Below, piece by piece: positions 45,471 through 55,343 of a stretch of 56,938 bases of DNA (its first letter is position 1; each line of letters starts with the position of its first letter). This DNA comes from Flavobacteriaceae bacterium (GTDB lineage Bacteria > Bacteroidota > Bacteroidia > Flavobacteriales > Flavobacteriaceae). The DNA lies in the NCBI GenBank assembly GCA_030829155.1, contig JAURBD010000001.1, positions 1 to 56,938 of the forward strand, in the 5' to 3' direction. Both the position numbers and the translations under genes were made by a program. Below the pieces are notes generated by a model. It saw only the letters and a list, made by a program, of their open reading frames with translations, had not been told where the DNA came from and ran no database searches.

Positions 45471-46488
45471 AAATGATTTATTTCTCAAAGCCTTAGCAGG
45501 AGAAACGGTTTCTAGACCTCCGGTATGGATGATGCGCCAGGCAGGCAGGTATTTACCAGACTTCATGAAACTAAAAGCAAAGTATGATTTCTTTACACGC
45601 TGCCAAACCCCCGAACTCGCAACAGAAATAACTATAATGCCCATTCGTCAAATTGGCCCCGATGCAGCAATTTTATTCAGTGATATACTTGTTGTTTTAC
45701 AAGCCATGAACATTAAAGTTGAAATGAAACCCGATGTTGGTCCTTGGATTCCAAATCCAATTCGAAATCGAGCTACTCTGGACCAAGTTATTGTTCCCTC
45801 TGCAGAAGAATCTCTGGGTTATGTTCTTGATGCAGTAAAAATGACCAAACAAGAACTCAATAACGAAGTTCCTCTAATTGGTTTTGCAGGATCACCATGG
45901 ACCTTACTTTGTTATGCCATACAAGGACAAGGATCCAAAACCTTTGATAAGGCAAAGGAATTTTGTTTTACAGAACCTGAAATGGCGCATGAATTACTTC
46001 AAAAAATAACAGATACTACCATTGATTATTTGAGAGTCAAAGCATCAACAGGTGTCAATGCATTACAGATATTTGATTCTTGGGGAGGTTTGCTTTCTCC
46101 AGAGGATTACGCACTGTTTTCATGGCCATACATTCAACAAATTGTGACCGCAGTAAAAGACTTGTGTCCGGTAATTGTATTTGGAAAAGGGTGCTGGTTT
46201 GCCCTTCAAGAAATGTCTCAGTCAGGATCTAGCGCACTTGGAGTAGACTGGACTTGTTCTGCTCGCAACGCACGCTATTTGTCGGGTGGAAATATCACCC
46301 TTCAAGGAAACTATGACCCGTCACAGTTGTTATCTCCAATTCCTAAAATTAAATCTGATGTTACAAAAATGATAGATGCCTTTGGCAAAGATCGTTACAT
46401 AGTTAATCTTGGTCATGGGATTTTACCAAACATCCCTGTAAGTCATGCTCAAGCATTTGTGGATGCTGTTAAAGAATATGGAAATTAA
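45463..46488 (+). CDS. hemE: Uroporphyrinogen decarboxylase
   Basis: 341 residues. It removes four carboxyl groups from uroporphyrinogen III to give coproporphyrinogen III. The N-terminal signature RPPVWMMRQAGRYLPDFMK, the catalytic Asp in ILFSDILVVLQAMNIKV, GFAGSPWTLLCYAIQGQGSK and NLGHGILPNIPVSHAQAFVD are all present. Starts inside the end of hemD and is followed after 11 bases by hemF. Confidence 0.97.
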   Translation: MIKNDLFLKALAGETVSRPPVWMMRQAGRYLPDFMKLKAKYDFFTRCQTPELATEITIMPIRQIGPDAAILFSDILVVLQAMNIKVEMKPDVGPWIPNPIRNRATLDQVIVPSAEESLGYVLDAVKMTKQELNNEVPLIGFAGSPWTLLCYAIQGQGSKTFDKAKEFCFTEPEMAHELLQKITDTTIDYLRVKASTGVNALQIFDSWGGLLSPEDYALFSWPYIQQIVTAVKDLCPVIVFGKGCWFALQEMSQSGSSALGVDWTCSARNARYLSGGNITLQGNYDPSQLLSPIPKIKSDVTKMIDAFGKDRYIVNLGHGILPNIPVSHAQAFVDAVKEYGN

Positions 46489-46499
46489 ATCGTTTTTTT

Positions 46500-47402
46500 A
46501 TGAAAAAACTTTTCTATGATTACATTTGCAATCTTCAAGATAAGTTTACTGATGCATTAGAATTAACCGATGGAAAAGAAACTTTTAAGGAGGATATCTG
46601 GGAACGGCCCGAAGGTGGTGGTGGAAGAACACGAGTGATCGAAAATGGAGCTGTTTTTGAAAAAGGAGGTGTAAATATTTCTGGGGTTCATGGAGACCTA
46701 CCGAAGACAATACAAACACACCTCAATGTTAGTCAAGGTTCTTTTTATGCTTGTGGATTGAGCTTGGTTCTTCATCCGAAAAATCCTTTGGTGCCAACTG
46801 TACATGCAAATTGGCGTTATTTTGAAATGTATGATCTCGAGGGAAATACCATAGATCAATGGTTTGGTGGAGGATTGGATTTAACACCCTACTATTTGTT
46901 TGAAGAAGATGCAGTTCACTTTCATAAAGTTTGTAAAGACAGTTGCGATCGACATGATCCAAATTTTTATGAAGGCTACAAAAAAAAATGTGACGAGTAT
47001 TTTTGGAATTCTCACAGAAATGAAGCCCGCGGTCTTGGAGGACTGTTCTTTGATTATTTAAAACCAATGCCACAAAAAAACCTAGATCAATGGTATTCTT
47101 TTGTAACCGATGTTGCTAATAATTTTCTTAATGCATACCTCCCCATTTTGAATCGGAGAAAAAATCTCCCCTTCACCGAGGATCAAAAAGAATGGCAAGA
47201 AATAAGAAGAGGTCGTTATGTAGAATTTAATTTAGTTCACGATAAGGGCACCCTATTTGGGTTAAAAACAAACGGTAGAATAGAGAGTATTTTGATGAGT
47301 TTACCGCCTAAAGTTCAGTGGCGTTATGATTATACTCCCAAAAAAGATTCTCAAGAGTCCAAATTAATGGAGGTACTCAAAAAGCCTAGAAAATGGGTTT
47401 AA
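46500..47402 (+). CDS. hemF: Oxygen-dependent coproporphyrinogen III oxidase
   Basis: 300 residues. It uses O2 to convert coproporphyrinogen III to protoporphyrinogen IX, so aerobic heme synthesis is indicated. RPEGGGGRTRVIENGAVFEK, VHANWRYFEMYD, WFGGGLDLTPYYLFEEDAVH with the catalytic Asp, and NLVHDKGTLFGLKTNGRIES are family motifs. Length is usual. The antiporter gene follows after 57 bases. Confidence 0.97.
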   Translation: MKKLFYDYICNLQDKFTDALELTDGKETFKEDIWERPEGGGGRTRVIENGAVFEKGGVNISGVHGDLPKTIQTHLNVSQGSFYACGLSLVLHPKNPLVPTVHANWRYFEMYDLEGNTIDQWFGGGLDLTPYYLFEEDAVHFHKVCKDSCDRHDPNFYEGYKKKCDEYFWNSHRNEARGLGGLFFDYLKPMPQKNLDQWYSFVTDVANNFLNAYLPILNRRKNLPFTEDQKEWQEIRRGRYVEFNLVHDKGTLFGLKTNGRIESILMSLPPKVQWRYDYTPKKDSQESKLMEVLKKPRKWV

Positions 47403-47459
47403 TCAAGTTTATATACGATGTTTTTACTATTTTAACCCTGAGAAACAAAACACCGAAAC

Positions 47460-48761
47460 ATGAATACATTATCGATTTTAATTGTTTTACCTCTTTTGGT
47501 GGTGTTTTCCTATATTTTCGATGCTATTGCAAGAAAGACAAAATTTCCTTCAGTTATATTGTTGATGTTTACAGGGATAATTGTCCGAGTCGGGACCAAT
47601 TTGTACGGTTTCACAGAGTTTGAATTCTTGGATCAACTGATTCCTGTTTTAGGGACTGTTGGTTTAATTCTTATTGTACTAGAAGGGGCTCTAGAATTAG
47701 ACATCAAAAAAGAAAAGCTTCCTGTTATCTTGAAAGGGTTCTTTGCTGCAGCTTTCATTTTGATTTTAAATATTATCGCTGTGGCATGGGTTCTAGAAAA
47801 CTTACTTAACATGGAACACAAAACAGCTGTAATTTTTGCAATTCCCTTAGCAATAATTAGTAGCGCAGTGGCAATTCCATCAGCAGCTGGTTTATTGGAT
47901 CACGAAAAAGAATTTGTGGTTTATGAATCTACTTTCTCTGATATTTTGGGAATCATGATTTTCAATTACGCAATTCGCCAATTTGAATCCAATCTGGATT
48001 TAATTAGTCCCGAATCTATGATATCACTTGGTTTACAAATCATCGGAGTTATTGTGGTATCGTTATTCATAACCTACCTCCTTTTTCAGCTACTTCAAAA
48101 AATTGAACATCATGTAAAATTCTTTTTGATCCTAGCCTTACTTGTTTTGGTCTATGCTTTCGGTAAGCTCTTCCATCTGCCTGCTTTGGTTACTATTTTT
48201 ATTTTTGGACTGTTTTTAAGTAATGTTCAAGTTCTACTTCCTGGTTTTATGAAAAAATATTTAGATCTAAATCAAACCGAAAAGGGACTACACGAATTTC
48301 ATATACTTACAGCAGAATCGACTTTTTTAGTTAAAACATTCTTTTTTTTATTTTTTGGTTTTTCGATTAGCTTAACTCAATTTAATTCTCTTAATCCTTT
48401 TTTGATTGGGTTGATGATTTTTATAATAATGTTGATAATACGCTACATTTATTTTACGGTTTCTACCTTCAAAATAATCCCCTCTGCTCTTGTTTACATA
48501 TCTCCTCGTGGCTTGATCAGCATACTTTTGTTCTTACAAATCAAAGAAGTTAAGTTTATCGATCTTTCCAAAACAATAATTGATGAACGAGTTTTACTAG
48601 TTGTTATCTTGCTATCCATGATGATTATGACCCTTGGGACTATGAAAAAAACAGTAGATAAAGATGAGACTGACTTTTTAGAAAATACAGAAGAAGCAAA
48701 TACAAATTCTCTCGATAAATTCTTAGATGAAATTGCAAATGAAAAAGATGACCTTACCTAA
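47460..48761 (+). CDS. Cation/proton antiporter, CPA family
   Basis: 433 residues, about 12 spans. MNTLSILIVLPLLVVFSYIF and ARKTKFPSVILLMFTGIIVR begin a Na+/H+ exchanger core; AIPLAIISSAVAIPSAAGLL and ESTFSDILGIMIFNYAIR contain the acidic ion-site region. A short acidic cytoplasmic tail (KTVDKDETDFLENTEEANTN) has no RCK/TrkA domain. It lies inside the heme operon, between hemF and hemB, with 11 bases to hemB. Ion choice is unknown. Confidence 0.87.
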   Translation: MNTLSILIVLPLLVVFSYIFDAIARKTKFPSVILLMFTGIIVRVGTNLYGFTEFEFLDQLIPVLGTVGLILIVLEGALELDIKKEKLPVILKGFFAAAFILILNIIAVAWVLENLLNMEHKTAVIFAIPLAIISSAVAIPSAAGLLDHEKEFVVYESTFSDILGIMIFNYAIRQFESNLDLISPESMISLGLQIIGVIVVSLFITYLLFQLLQKIEHHVKFFLILALLVLVYAFGKLFHLPALVTIFIFGLFLSNVQVLLPGFMKKYLDLNQTEKGLHEFHILTAESTFLVKTFFFLFFGFSISLTQFNSLNPFLIGLMIFIIMLIIRYIYFTVSTFKIIPSALVYISPRGLISILLFLQIKEVKFIDLSKTIIDERVLLVVILLSMMIMTLGTMKKTVDKDETDFLENTEEANTNSLDKFLDEIANEKDDLT

Positions 48762-48772
48762 ATTACAACACT

Positions 48773-49747
48773 ATGTATCCTATAAAAAGAAATAGACGAT
48801 TAAGAAGTTCAGAAGCTCTCAGATCTTTAGTTAGAGAACAAATAATTACTCCCAATGACTTTATCGTGCCTCTTTTTATTATCGAAGGAAAAGATATAAA
48901 AGAAGAAATTCCCTCCATGCCTGACTATTACCGAATGAGTTTGGATCATACCAAAAAAGAAGTCTTGGAACTTTGGAACATGGGATTAAAGTCTGTACTG
49001 TTGTTTGTTAAAGTCCCTGAGGCATTAAAAGATAATAAAGGAACAGAAGCCATCAATCCAAAAGGATTGATGCAAAGAGCAATTTCGGCCATAAAAGAAG
49101 CTACGCCTGAGATGATTGTAATGACAGATGTTGCGCTGGATCCTTATTCTTCTTTTGGCCATGACGGAATTGTTGAAAATAATCAGATACTAAATGACAC
49201 AACTGTTGAAGTTCTTGCTCAAATGGCATTATCTCATGCACAAGCAGGTGCAGACATTATTGCTCCCAGTGATATGATGGATGGAAGGATTTTAGCCATT
49301 CGAACTCTTCTTGAGCAAGAAAAATTTCACAATACAGGAATCCTTAGCTACAGTGCCAAATATGCTTCTGGATTTTACGGCCCTTTCCGATCGGCTCTAG
49401 ATTCTGCGCCCGGTTTTGGAGATAAAAAAACCTATCAAATGGATTTTCATAATCGAAAAGAAGCTCTGACAGAGACAAAATTAGATATTGAGGAAGGTGC
49501 AGATATCGTAATGGTAAAACCCGGTTTATCATACTTGGATATTATTCGTGATTTGAGCAACCAAATTGAAATTCCAATTGCTGCCTACCAAGTTAGTGGT
49601 GAATACGCAATGCTCAAAGCTGCAAGCCAAAATGGTTGGATTGATTACGATACTGTACTTTATGAACAACTTGTTTCATTTAAACGTGCGGGTGCATCGC
49701 TTATTGCAACCTATTGCTCAAAAGATGCAGTTCGTATTCTGAAATAA
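48773..49747 (+). CDS. hemB: Porphobilinogen synthase (5-aminolevulinate dehydratase)
   Basis: 324 residues. It joins two 5-aminolevulinates to porphobilinogen. Schiff-base lysines are in LSYSAKYASGFYGPFR and IVMVKPGLSYLDII. The metal-site segment reads MTDVALDPYSSFGHDGIV, with Asp/Ser/His instead of the cysteine triad, so a Mg2+/no-zinc form is likely. VSGEYAMLKAA is conserved. Last gene of the operon, separated from hemF by the antiporter gene. Confidence 0.96.
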   Translation: MYPIKRNRRLRSSEALRSLVREQIITPNDFIVPLFIIEGKDIKEEIPSMPDYYRMSLDHTKKEVLELWNMGLKSVLLFVKVPEALKDNKGTEAINPKGLMQRAISAIKEATPEMIVMTDVALDPYSSFGHDGIVENNQILNDTTVEVLAQMALSHAQAGADIIAPSDMMDGRILAIRTLLEQEKFHNTGILSYSAKYASGFYGPFRSALDSAPGFGDKKTYQMDFHNRKEALTETKLDIEEGADIVMVKPGLSYLDIIRDLSNQIEIPIAAYQVSGEYAMLKAASQNGWIDYDTVLYEQLVSFKRAGASLIATYCSKDAVRILK

Positions 49748-49830
49748 TATCTTTAACTTTAAGTATTAGTTTTATTGGAACAGATGTCATATATGATTAT
49801 GTTGAACCATCAATTCGATTAACTTCAAAA

Positions 49831-51084
49831 TTATCTCCCATATTTACGCTCAGGAGAAAAATTATTAATTGGCATAGATAATTTTTTATTCGAAATTATT
49901 TCGGTTACTAGTTTACCAGTGGCTGGTCCTAAACTCCATCCCATCATGGAATGCCCTGTGGCTAAAACCAAGTTCGAACAAGAAGAATGTCTTCCGATAA
50001 AGGGTAATCCATCTGGAGACAAAGGTCTCAAACCGCACTTGGCTTGCTTTCGATCATTCAAATCAATTTCTAAACCCGAGTAATATTGGGTTGCAGCATG
50101 GGCAATTGCGTTGACACGATTTTCTCGAATATTGTAATTGATTCCCGCTATTTCCATTGTCCCCGCAAAGCGAGTAAACCCTTGCATTGGAGTGACCCCA
50201 ACCTTTGACTCAATAAGTATACAGGGCAATGAAATTCCAGTTCGAGCTTCTACATTGATTCGGTATCCTTTTCCTGCTTGAACAGAAAGTATTATTTTTA
50301 ACGGCTTCAAAAGTTCTTCTGTCCAAGCACCTGCCGCAAAAACTACTTCATCTGCTTCAAAATTTCCACGGTCTGTAACCACAGTAGAAATACGATCTCC
50401 TCGAACTTGAAAGTTTTTTACAGTGGTTTCGGTATGAATCTCAACTCCACTTTTTAATGTGTTTTTCTTCAATTGATTCATAAAGACTTCGGGAGTTGAG
50501 TGTGCATCACAACGATAATGATAAGCCCCAGCGATATTCATTTGAATTCCAGGTTGCAGTCGATTTACCTCTTCTACTCCAAGCAAAGAGACATCCAAGC
50601 CCAAATCTTGTGCAGCTTGCATGACAGAATATTCGCTTTTTTCGGCTTTAGAAGTCTTAAAAGCCATCAATACACCACGATCTTCTAGATGAAAATCAAA
50701 ATCAACAGACGCATGCATTTCATGATACAAGCCTTTACTCAGTTCATTGATTTCTTTGATCGCAGCCAAAGATCGTTGAACATGTTTTTTGGAACAGGAA
50801 CGCATAAATTTCCAACCCCAAGAAATAAGATCGGCATCTAATCGAGGTTTAATATAAAAAGGGCTTGAGGAATTTAACATCCATTTCAACCCTTTAGAAA
50901 TCATTCCTGGGGCAGCAAGAGGAACAATATGACTGGGTGTTAAATATCCTGCATTGACAAAAGAAGCTCCTTCAGTTATGGTTCCTTTATCCAATAAAGT
51001 TACTTCATGTCCTTCTGCTCTCAAATAAAATGCAGTAGACAAACCTACAATCCCTCCACCGATTACAATTACACTCTTTTTCAT
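49831..51084 (-). CDS. FAD-dependent D-amino acid (cis-4-hydroxy-D-proline) dehydrogenase
   Basis: 417 residues, DadA-like. The FAD dinucleotide motif IGGGIVGLSTAFYLRAEGHE is at 7-26, EVTLLDKGTITEGASFVNAG follows, and the C-terminal closure is NLVLATGHSMMGWSLGPATG. In general DadA oxidises D-amino acids to imino acids. Because it is 5 bases from the 4-hydroxyproline epimerase gene, the likely substrate is cis-4-hydroxy-D-proline, giving pyrroline-4-hydroxy-2-carboxylate. Last gene of the operon. Substrate is inferred from context. Confidence 0.88.
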   Translation of the reverse strand: MKKSVIVIGGGIVGLSTAFYLRAEGHEVTLLDKGTITEGASFVNAGYLTPSHIVPLAAPGMISKGLKWMLNSSSPFYIKPRLDADLISWGWKFMRSCSKKHVQRSLAAIKEINELSKGLYHEMHASVDFDFHLEDRGVLMAFKTSKAEKSEYSVMQAAQDLGLDVSLLGVEEVNRLQPGIQMNIAGAYHYRCDAHSTPEVFMNQLKKNTLKSGVEIHTETTVKNFQVRGDRISTVVTDRGNFEADEVVFAAGAWTEELLKPLKIILSVQAGKGYRINVEARTGISLPCILIESKVGVTPMQGFTRFAGTMEIAGINYNIRENRVNAIAHAATQYYSGLEIDLNDRKQAKCGLRPLSPDGLPFIGRHSSCSNLVLATGHSMMGWSLGPATGKLVTEIISNKKLSMPINNFSPERKYGR

Positions 51085-51089
51085 ACTAA

Positions 51090-52094
51090 TTAAATAACTT
51101 GAAATCCTTCTGCATAGGGATCATCCCTGTCGATAATTATGGTATTGTATCCTGTAATTCTTGCACTTCCTTCAATACTAGGAAGAATTGCTTTAAGGTT
51201 TCCGATACTTGTTTCTTTTTCTACTTTTCCTGTAAACTTTGAGCCAATAAAACTTTCATGAATAAAGGTTGACCCAACCAATAGTTTTTCTTTTACAAAC
51301 CATTGAGCCATTCGAGCAGAAGTTCCAGTACCACAAGGAGATCTGTCTATGGCCTTGTCTCCATAAAAAACAGCATTTCTGGCTGTTGAACTTGGGTCTA
51401 GGGTTTCTCCGGCCCACAAAACATGACTACATCCATAAATATTGGGGTCTTCTGGATGAATAAAATCCTGCAATTCGTTGACCAAATGCCGTAAGGTTTT
51501 ACTGTAACTAATCAAATTTGTAGCCGTGTAATTCTCAACTCCTTTAAAATTTTCTTGTGGATCAACGATTGCATAAAAATTACCACCATAAGCAACATCT
51601 ACTGTTAATTTTCCAAGATCAGGATGTTCGATCTCCAGATCAGTTGCATGAAGGAACGAATCAATGTTTGTAAACTTTACAGCAGTCACTTTTTTACTCT
51701 CTTGTTTATAGTCGGCAACAATCAATCCTGCTGGTGTTTCAACCCGGATTGCACCTCTTACTTTGGGAGTAATCAAATTCTCTTCAATTAAAATGGTTAT
51801 TGCTCCAATTAATCCATGACCGCACATAGGCAAACAACCACTGGTTTCAATAAATAAAATCGAAACGTCATTTGAGGCATCTATTGGGTCAAAGAAAAAG
51901 CTTCCACTCATCATATCGTGTCCCCTTGGTTCAAACATAAGTCCTTTTCTAATCCAATCAAATTCCTTTAAAAAATGAAGTCTTTTTTCCATCATTGTAT
52001 TTCCCTTCAACTTCAGAATGGGGTCAGTGACTATCCGAACCGGATTTCCTGCAGTATTCCCATCTATACAATTAAAATGAATGACTTTACTCAT
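51090..52094 (-). CDS. 4-hydroxyproline 2-epimerase (proline racemase family)
   Basis: 334 residues. Both catalytic cysteines of the racemase/epimerase group are present: C91 in LPMCGHGLIGAI and C254 in DRSPCGTGTSARMA; a 3-hydroxyproline dehydratase would have Ser or Thr at the first site. MSKVIHFNCIDGNTAGNPVR is the family start. It converts trans-4-hydroxy-L-proline to cis-4-hydroxy-D-proline. The start overlaps the DUF885 peptidase stop by 8 bases. Proline racemase activity is less likely given its neighbours. Confidence 0.92.
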   Translation of the reverse strand: MSKVIHFNCIDGNTAGNPVRIVTDPILKLKGNTMMEKRLHFLKEFDWIRKGLMFEPRGHDMMSGSFFFDPIDASNDVSILFIETSGCLPMCGHGLIGAITILIEENLITPKVRGAIRVETPAGLIVADYKQESKKVTAVKFTNIDSFLHATDLEIEHPDLGKLTVDVAYGGNFYAIVDPQENFKGVENYTATNLISYSKTLRHLVNELQDFIHPEDPNIYGCSHVLWAGETLDPSSTARNAVFYGDKAIDRSPCGTGTSARMAQWFVKEKLLVGSTFIHESFIGSKFTGKVEKETSIGNLKAILPSIEGSARITGYNTIIIDRDDPYAEGFQVI

Positions 52095-53805
52095 TTATTT
52101 TTTGATTTATGTAGGTGTTTATTTCTTGCTCCATAAGCGGGAGGGTAAGAGTTCCTTTTTGCAATAAAATGTTATGAAATTCTCGAATATCAAAATCTTC
52201 TTCAAGGGCTTGTTCTGTTTTCTTTCTGAGTTCCAAAATCTTCAATTCTCCGACTTTGTATGCCAATGCTTGTCCAGGCCATGAAATGTAGCGATCGACT
52301 TCGGTGTTTATTTCATGAAATGAAAGTGATGTATTTGCAGCCATAAAATCAATCGCTTGTTCTTTGGTCCATCCAAAAGCGTGAATTCCAGTGTCTACAA
52401 CCAAACGACATGCTCTCCACATCGAATAAGTTAACTGACCAAAACGTTCATATGGAGTTGTATAAATCCCCATTTCACCTGCTAAGGATTCGGTGTACAA
52501 TCCCCAACCCTCACCATAGGCTGATAAATATAAGGATTTTCTAAATTCTGGTATGTCATCTGGGAGCTCTGAATTCAAAGCCATTTGTAAATGATGACCC
52601 GGTACGGCTTCGTGAGCTGTTAATGCAGGAAGAACATAAAGAGGTCGGCTTGGTAAATTGTATGTATTGACCCAATAATATCCGGGATTTGTACTCTCTG
52701 GTTGTGTAGGAATGTAACGCCCACCTGTGTACTTTGGGGCAATTGCATCTGGCACAGCAGCTACACCATAGGGAGTACTGGGTAGCAGCTTAAAGAATTT
52801 TGGTAATTGTTCATCGAGTCGTTTTGAAATATCACGAGCACGCATCAAAAGTTCATCTGCTGTTTTAGCATAGAACTGTTGGTCTGTTCTTAAAAATGTG
52901 AAAAAGTCTTCAAAACTTCCCTCAAAACCAACTTCATCAATTATCGATTCCATTACATCTTTTATTTTTTTCACCTCTATCAACCCCAATTGATGAACTT
53001 CATCGGCAGTCATTTCTAAAGTGGTGTAATAAGCAATTCGATTGTTGTAAAAAGAGGTTCCATTTGGTGTTTGATTTACGCCTATGGATTTGCGTGTTTG
53101 TGGATAATACTCTTTTTCAAAAAAAGTCTTGATTTTTTTAAAAGAAGGAATAACATTTTTTTGAATTGAATTTTGAGCAGCGGTTAAAATAGAATCCTTT
53201 TCTTTAACTGATAATTGCTCGGGTAATTCATTGAAAGGAGAAAAATAAAAATTATCAGCAAAAGAATCTTTAATATGTCTGTTGTAACTGCTCTCATATC
53301 CCTCAAAAATAACCAGTGGCTGAGACACTCCTTCTTCAATTCCTTTTCTCAATAGGTTTAGATTTTGATCAACATACAAGGGAATCGATTCAAGCATTTC
53401 GAGATAATCGATCGCTTGTTTTTTTGTTGTCAGGGGTCGCACACGATAAACCAAGTTATTGTGAAATCCTGCATCAGACAGAAGAGGATTCAAATGAGTT
53501 TTAAATTCAAAATTTGCAAGATGATCGTTTAACAAAAATTTTAAAAGTTCAAGAGATACAAGATCAGTTGCTGATAAATTTTCAATGGGAATTTTTTCTG
53601 TCTTGTCGAGTAAAGATTTATAAAAATCATAATCTGCTTGATAACGCTCTTCGGAGTGATCACCAAGAGGGAAATCGTCCGAGTCATAAGACTCATAGTT
53701 TTCGTATTGGTTTATCAGATCTTGAAGTGGTTTTGAATCGTCAAAAGGTGATGAACATCTATAGGCTAAAACAAAAATCAGAACATATTTTAGAGCGATT
53801 TTCAT
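52087..53805 (-). CDS. DUF885 family metallopeptidase lipoprotein
   Basis: 572 residues. A lipoprotein signal (MKIALKYVLIFVLAYRC, acceptor Cys17) predicts an envelope anchor. The DUF885 zinc motif HEAVPGHHLQ (in LTAHEAVPGHHLQMAL) and a downstream glutamate in YGEGWGLYTESLAGEMG fit a zinc peptidase. It sits inside the hydroxyproline operon with overlaps on both sides, so it may release hydroxyproline from peptides such as collagen fragments. The peptidase call is family knowledge; the substrate is inference. Confidence 0.88.
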   Translation of the reverse strand: MKIALKYVLIFVLAYRCSSPFDDSKPLQDLINQYENYESYDSDDFPLGDHSEERYQADYDFYKSLLDKTEKIPIENLSATDLVSLELLKFLLNDHLANFEFKTHLNPLLSDAGFHNNLVYRVRPLTTKKQAIDYLEMLESIPLYVDQNLNLLRKGIEEGVSQPLVIFEGYESSYNRHIKDSFADNFYFSPFNELPEQLSVKEKDSILTAAQNSIQKNVIPSFKKIKTFFEKEYYPQTRKSIGVNQTPNGTSFYNNRIAYYTTLEMTADEVHQLGLIEVKKIKDVMESIIDEVGFEGSFEDFFTFLRTDQQFYAKTADELLMRARDISKRLDEQLPKFFKLLPSTPYGVAAVPDAIAPKYTGGRYIPTQPESTNPGYYWVNTYNLPSRPLYVLPALTAHEAVPGHHLQMALNSELPDDIPEFRKSLYLSAYGEGWGLYTESLAGEMGIYTTPYERFGQLTYSMWRACRLVVDTGIHAFGWTKEQAIDFMAANTSLSFHEINTEVDRYISWPGQALAYKVGELKILELRKKTEQALEEDFDIREFHNILLQKGTLTLPLMEQEINTYINQKINE

Positions 53806-55343
53806 ACGACAGCTTTTGTTATGTTATTGTTTAAAGTACGAAAAATTTGAAGTGGATTATCATCTTTCAATGATTCGGGTAAAAAGTCGTTTGGACAGTC
53901 TTGAAAACAAATAGGTCTCAACCACCGTTCGATAGATAAGGTTCCTACGGAGGTAAAACGAGTATCCGTTGATGCTGGAAATGGCCCCCCATGATTCATA
54001 GAAGCACAAACTGCAACACCAGTAGGTACGCCATTAAAAAGAATACGACCCACTTTTTGTTGCAAGTTTCCTATTAATGTTTTATTGTTTTCTAAGTCCG
54101 TTTTAGTCCCCAAAACTGTAGCGGTTAGTTGTCCTGGAAATGTCTTTATCAATTGAGAAAATAATGCTGTACTTGAACTGTGTACAACCAAACTAAAAGG
54201 GCCAAAAACTTCTTCTAAAAGTTCTGGTTTATCCAAAATACTTTCCGCAGAAATTACCCCTACAACTGGGCTATTATCTGCTTGTGATTTTCTATGCAAC
54301 GAAACTCCTTGGCTTTCTATTTGTTGAATTTGCTTCTGATAATTCTCACTTATCTTTGGATGAACCATATTATTTGCTTCTCCAAAATTCTGTACCAATT
54401 GATCAACAAATGAATCTGGCTCGTTTCCACATATTAAAATCAGACCAGGGTTAGTACAAAACTGTCCAGTCCCCAACTGAATAGAGTTTGATATTTGAGT
54501 TGGTATTTCTAAATCAGATATCAAGCGTTCTGGTAAAATGAGTACCGGATTTACGCTCCCCATTTCAGCAAAAACAGGAATGGGTTCTTTTCTTTTTTGA
54601 GCAACATCGTAAAGGGCTTTCCCAGCTTTGAAGCTGCCTGTAAAACCTACTCCTTTAACTTTAGGGTGTTCAACTAAAGTAGATCCTACTTCGATTTTTT
54701 CTCCATGTAAATGCGCAAAAATTCCTTGAGGTAAATTACACTTGTCAAGTGCCTGTATTATCGATCGAGCTACTAACTCACTGGTTCCTGCATGGTAGGG
54801 ATGCCCCTTGAGAATGACTGGACAACCTGCCGCAAGTGCAGAAATTGTATCTCCACCCGCTGTTGAGAATGCCAACGGAAAATTACTCGCTCCAAAAACA
54901 ACTATGGAACCGATAGGATAGGACATTTTTCTCAAATCAGGAGTTCCCTCAATCCCAACATCCAAGATGGCATTAACATAAGACCCTTCATTCAATAAGT
55001 CTATAAAGCTCTGAATTTGAGCCAACGTTCGTGAAAACTCTCCCTCGGCTCTTCCATTAGGGTAACCCGATTCGAGTTGATACTGTTTTAAAATAAACTC
55101 TTTGTCTTGTTCTAATTCAATTTTAATTTGAGCTAAAAAAGTAGCTCTTTTAGCTGCTGAAGTGTTGGAATATTCATCAAATACACGATCAGCAAGTTCA
55201 CAAGCTTCTGTTACAATTTCAATAGATGCGTTTTCATAAAGGTTTGAAAGCGCTGTTTTATCCTTTGCATTAAAAGTTTGAAAAGTAGTTGGATTTAGAT
55301 AATCTACTTCTTTTCCATTGACTAGATTTTTCCCTTTGATCAT
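53802..55343 (-). CDS. 2,5-dioxopentanoate (alpha-ketoglutaric semialdehyde) dehydrogenase
   Basis: 513 residues, aldehyde dehydrogenase superfamily. The NAD(P) fold has VVFGASNFPLAFSTAGGDT and GFTGSFKAGKALYDVAQ, the catalytic Glu is in VFAEMGSVNPVLILP and the nucleophilic Cys in GTGQFCTNPGLILI. The family with FPLAFS and FAEMGSVNP motifs oxidises 2-oxoglutarate semialdehyde to 2-oxoglutarate, the last step of hydroxyproline breakdown. Overlaps the DUF885 start and the deaminase stop by 4 bases each. Confidence 0.91.
   Translation of the reverse strand: MIKGKNLVNGKEVDYLNPTTFQTFNAKDKTALSNLYENASIEIVTEACELADRVFDEYSNTSAAKRATFLAQIKIELEQDKEFILKQYQLESGYPNGRAEGEFSRTLAQIQSFIDLLNEGSYVNAILDVGIEGTPDLRKMSYPIGSIVVFGASNFPLAFSTAGGDTISALAAGCPVILKGHPYHAGTSELVARSIIQALDKCNLPQGIFAHLHGEKIEVGSTLVEHPKVKGVGFTGSFKAGKALYDVAQKRKEPIPVFAEMGSVNPVLILPERLISDLEIPTQISNSIQLGTGQFCTNPGLILICGNEPDSFVDQLVQNFGEANNMVHPKISENYQKQIQQIESQGVSLHRKSQADNSPVVGVISAESILDKPELLEEVFGPFSLVVHSSSTALFSQLIKTFPGQLTATVLGTKTDLENNKTLIGNLQQKVGRILFNGVPTGVAVCASMNHGGPFPASTDTRFTSVGTLSIERWLRPICFQDCPNDFLPESLKDDNPLQIFRTLNNNITKAVV

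Noticed and set aside
47393..47623. A 76-codon frame between hemF and the antiporter
   Set aside because: It overlaps the start of the antiporter gene in another frame and has no recognisable features.
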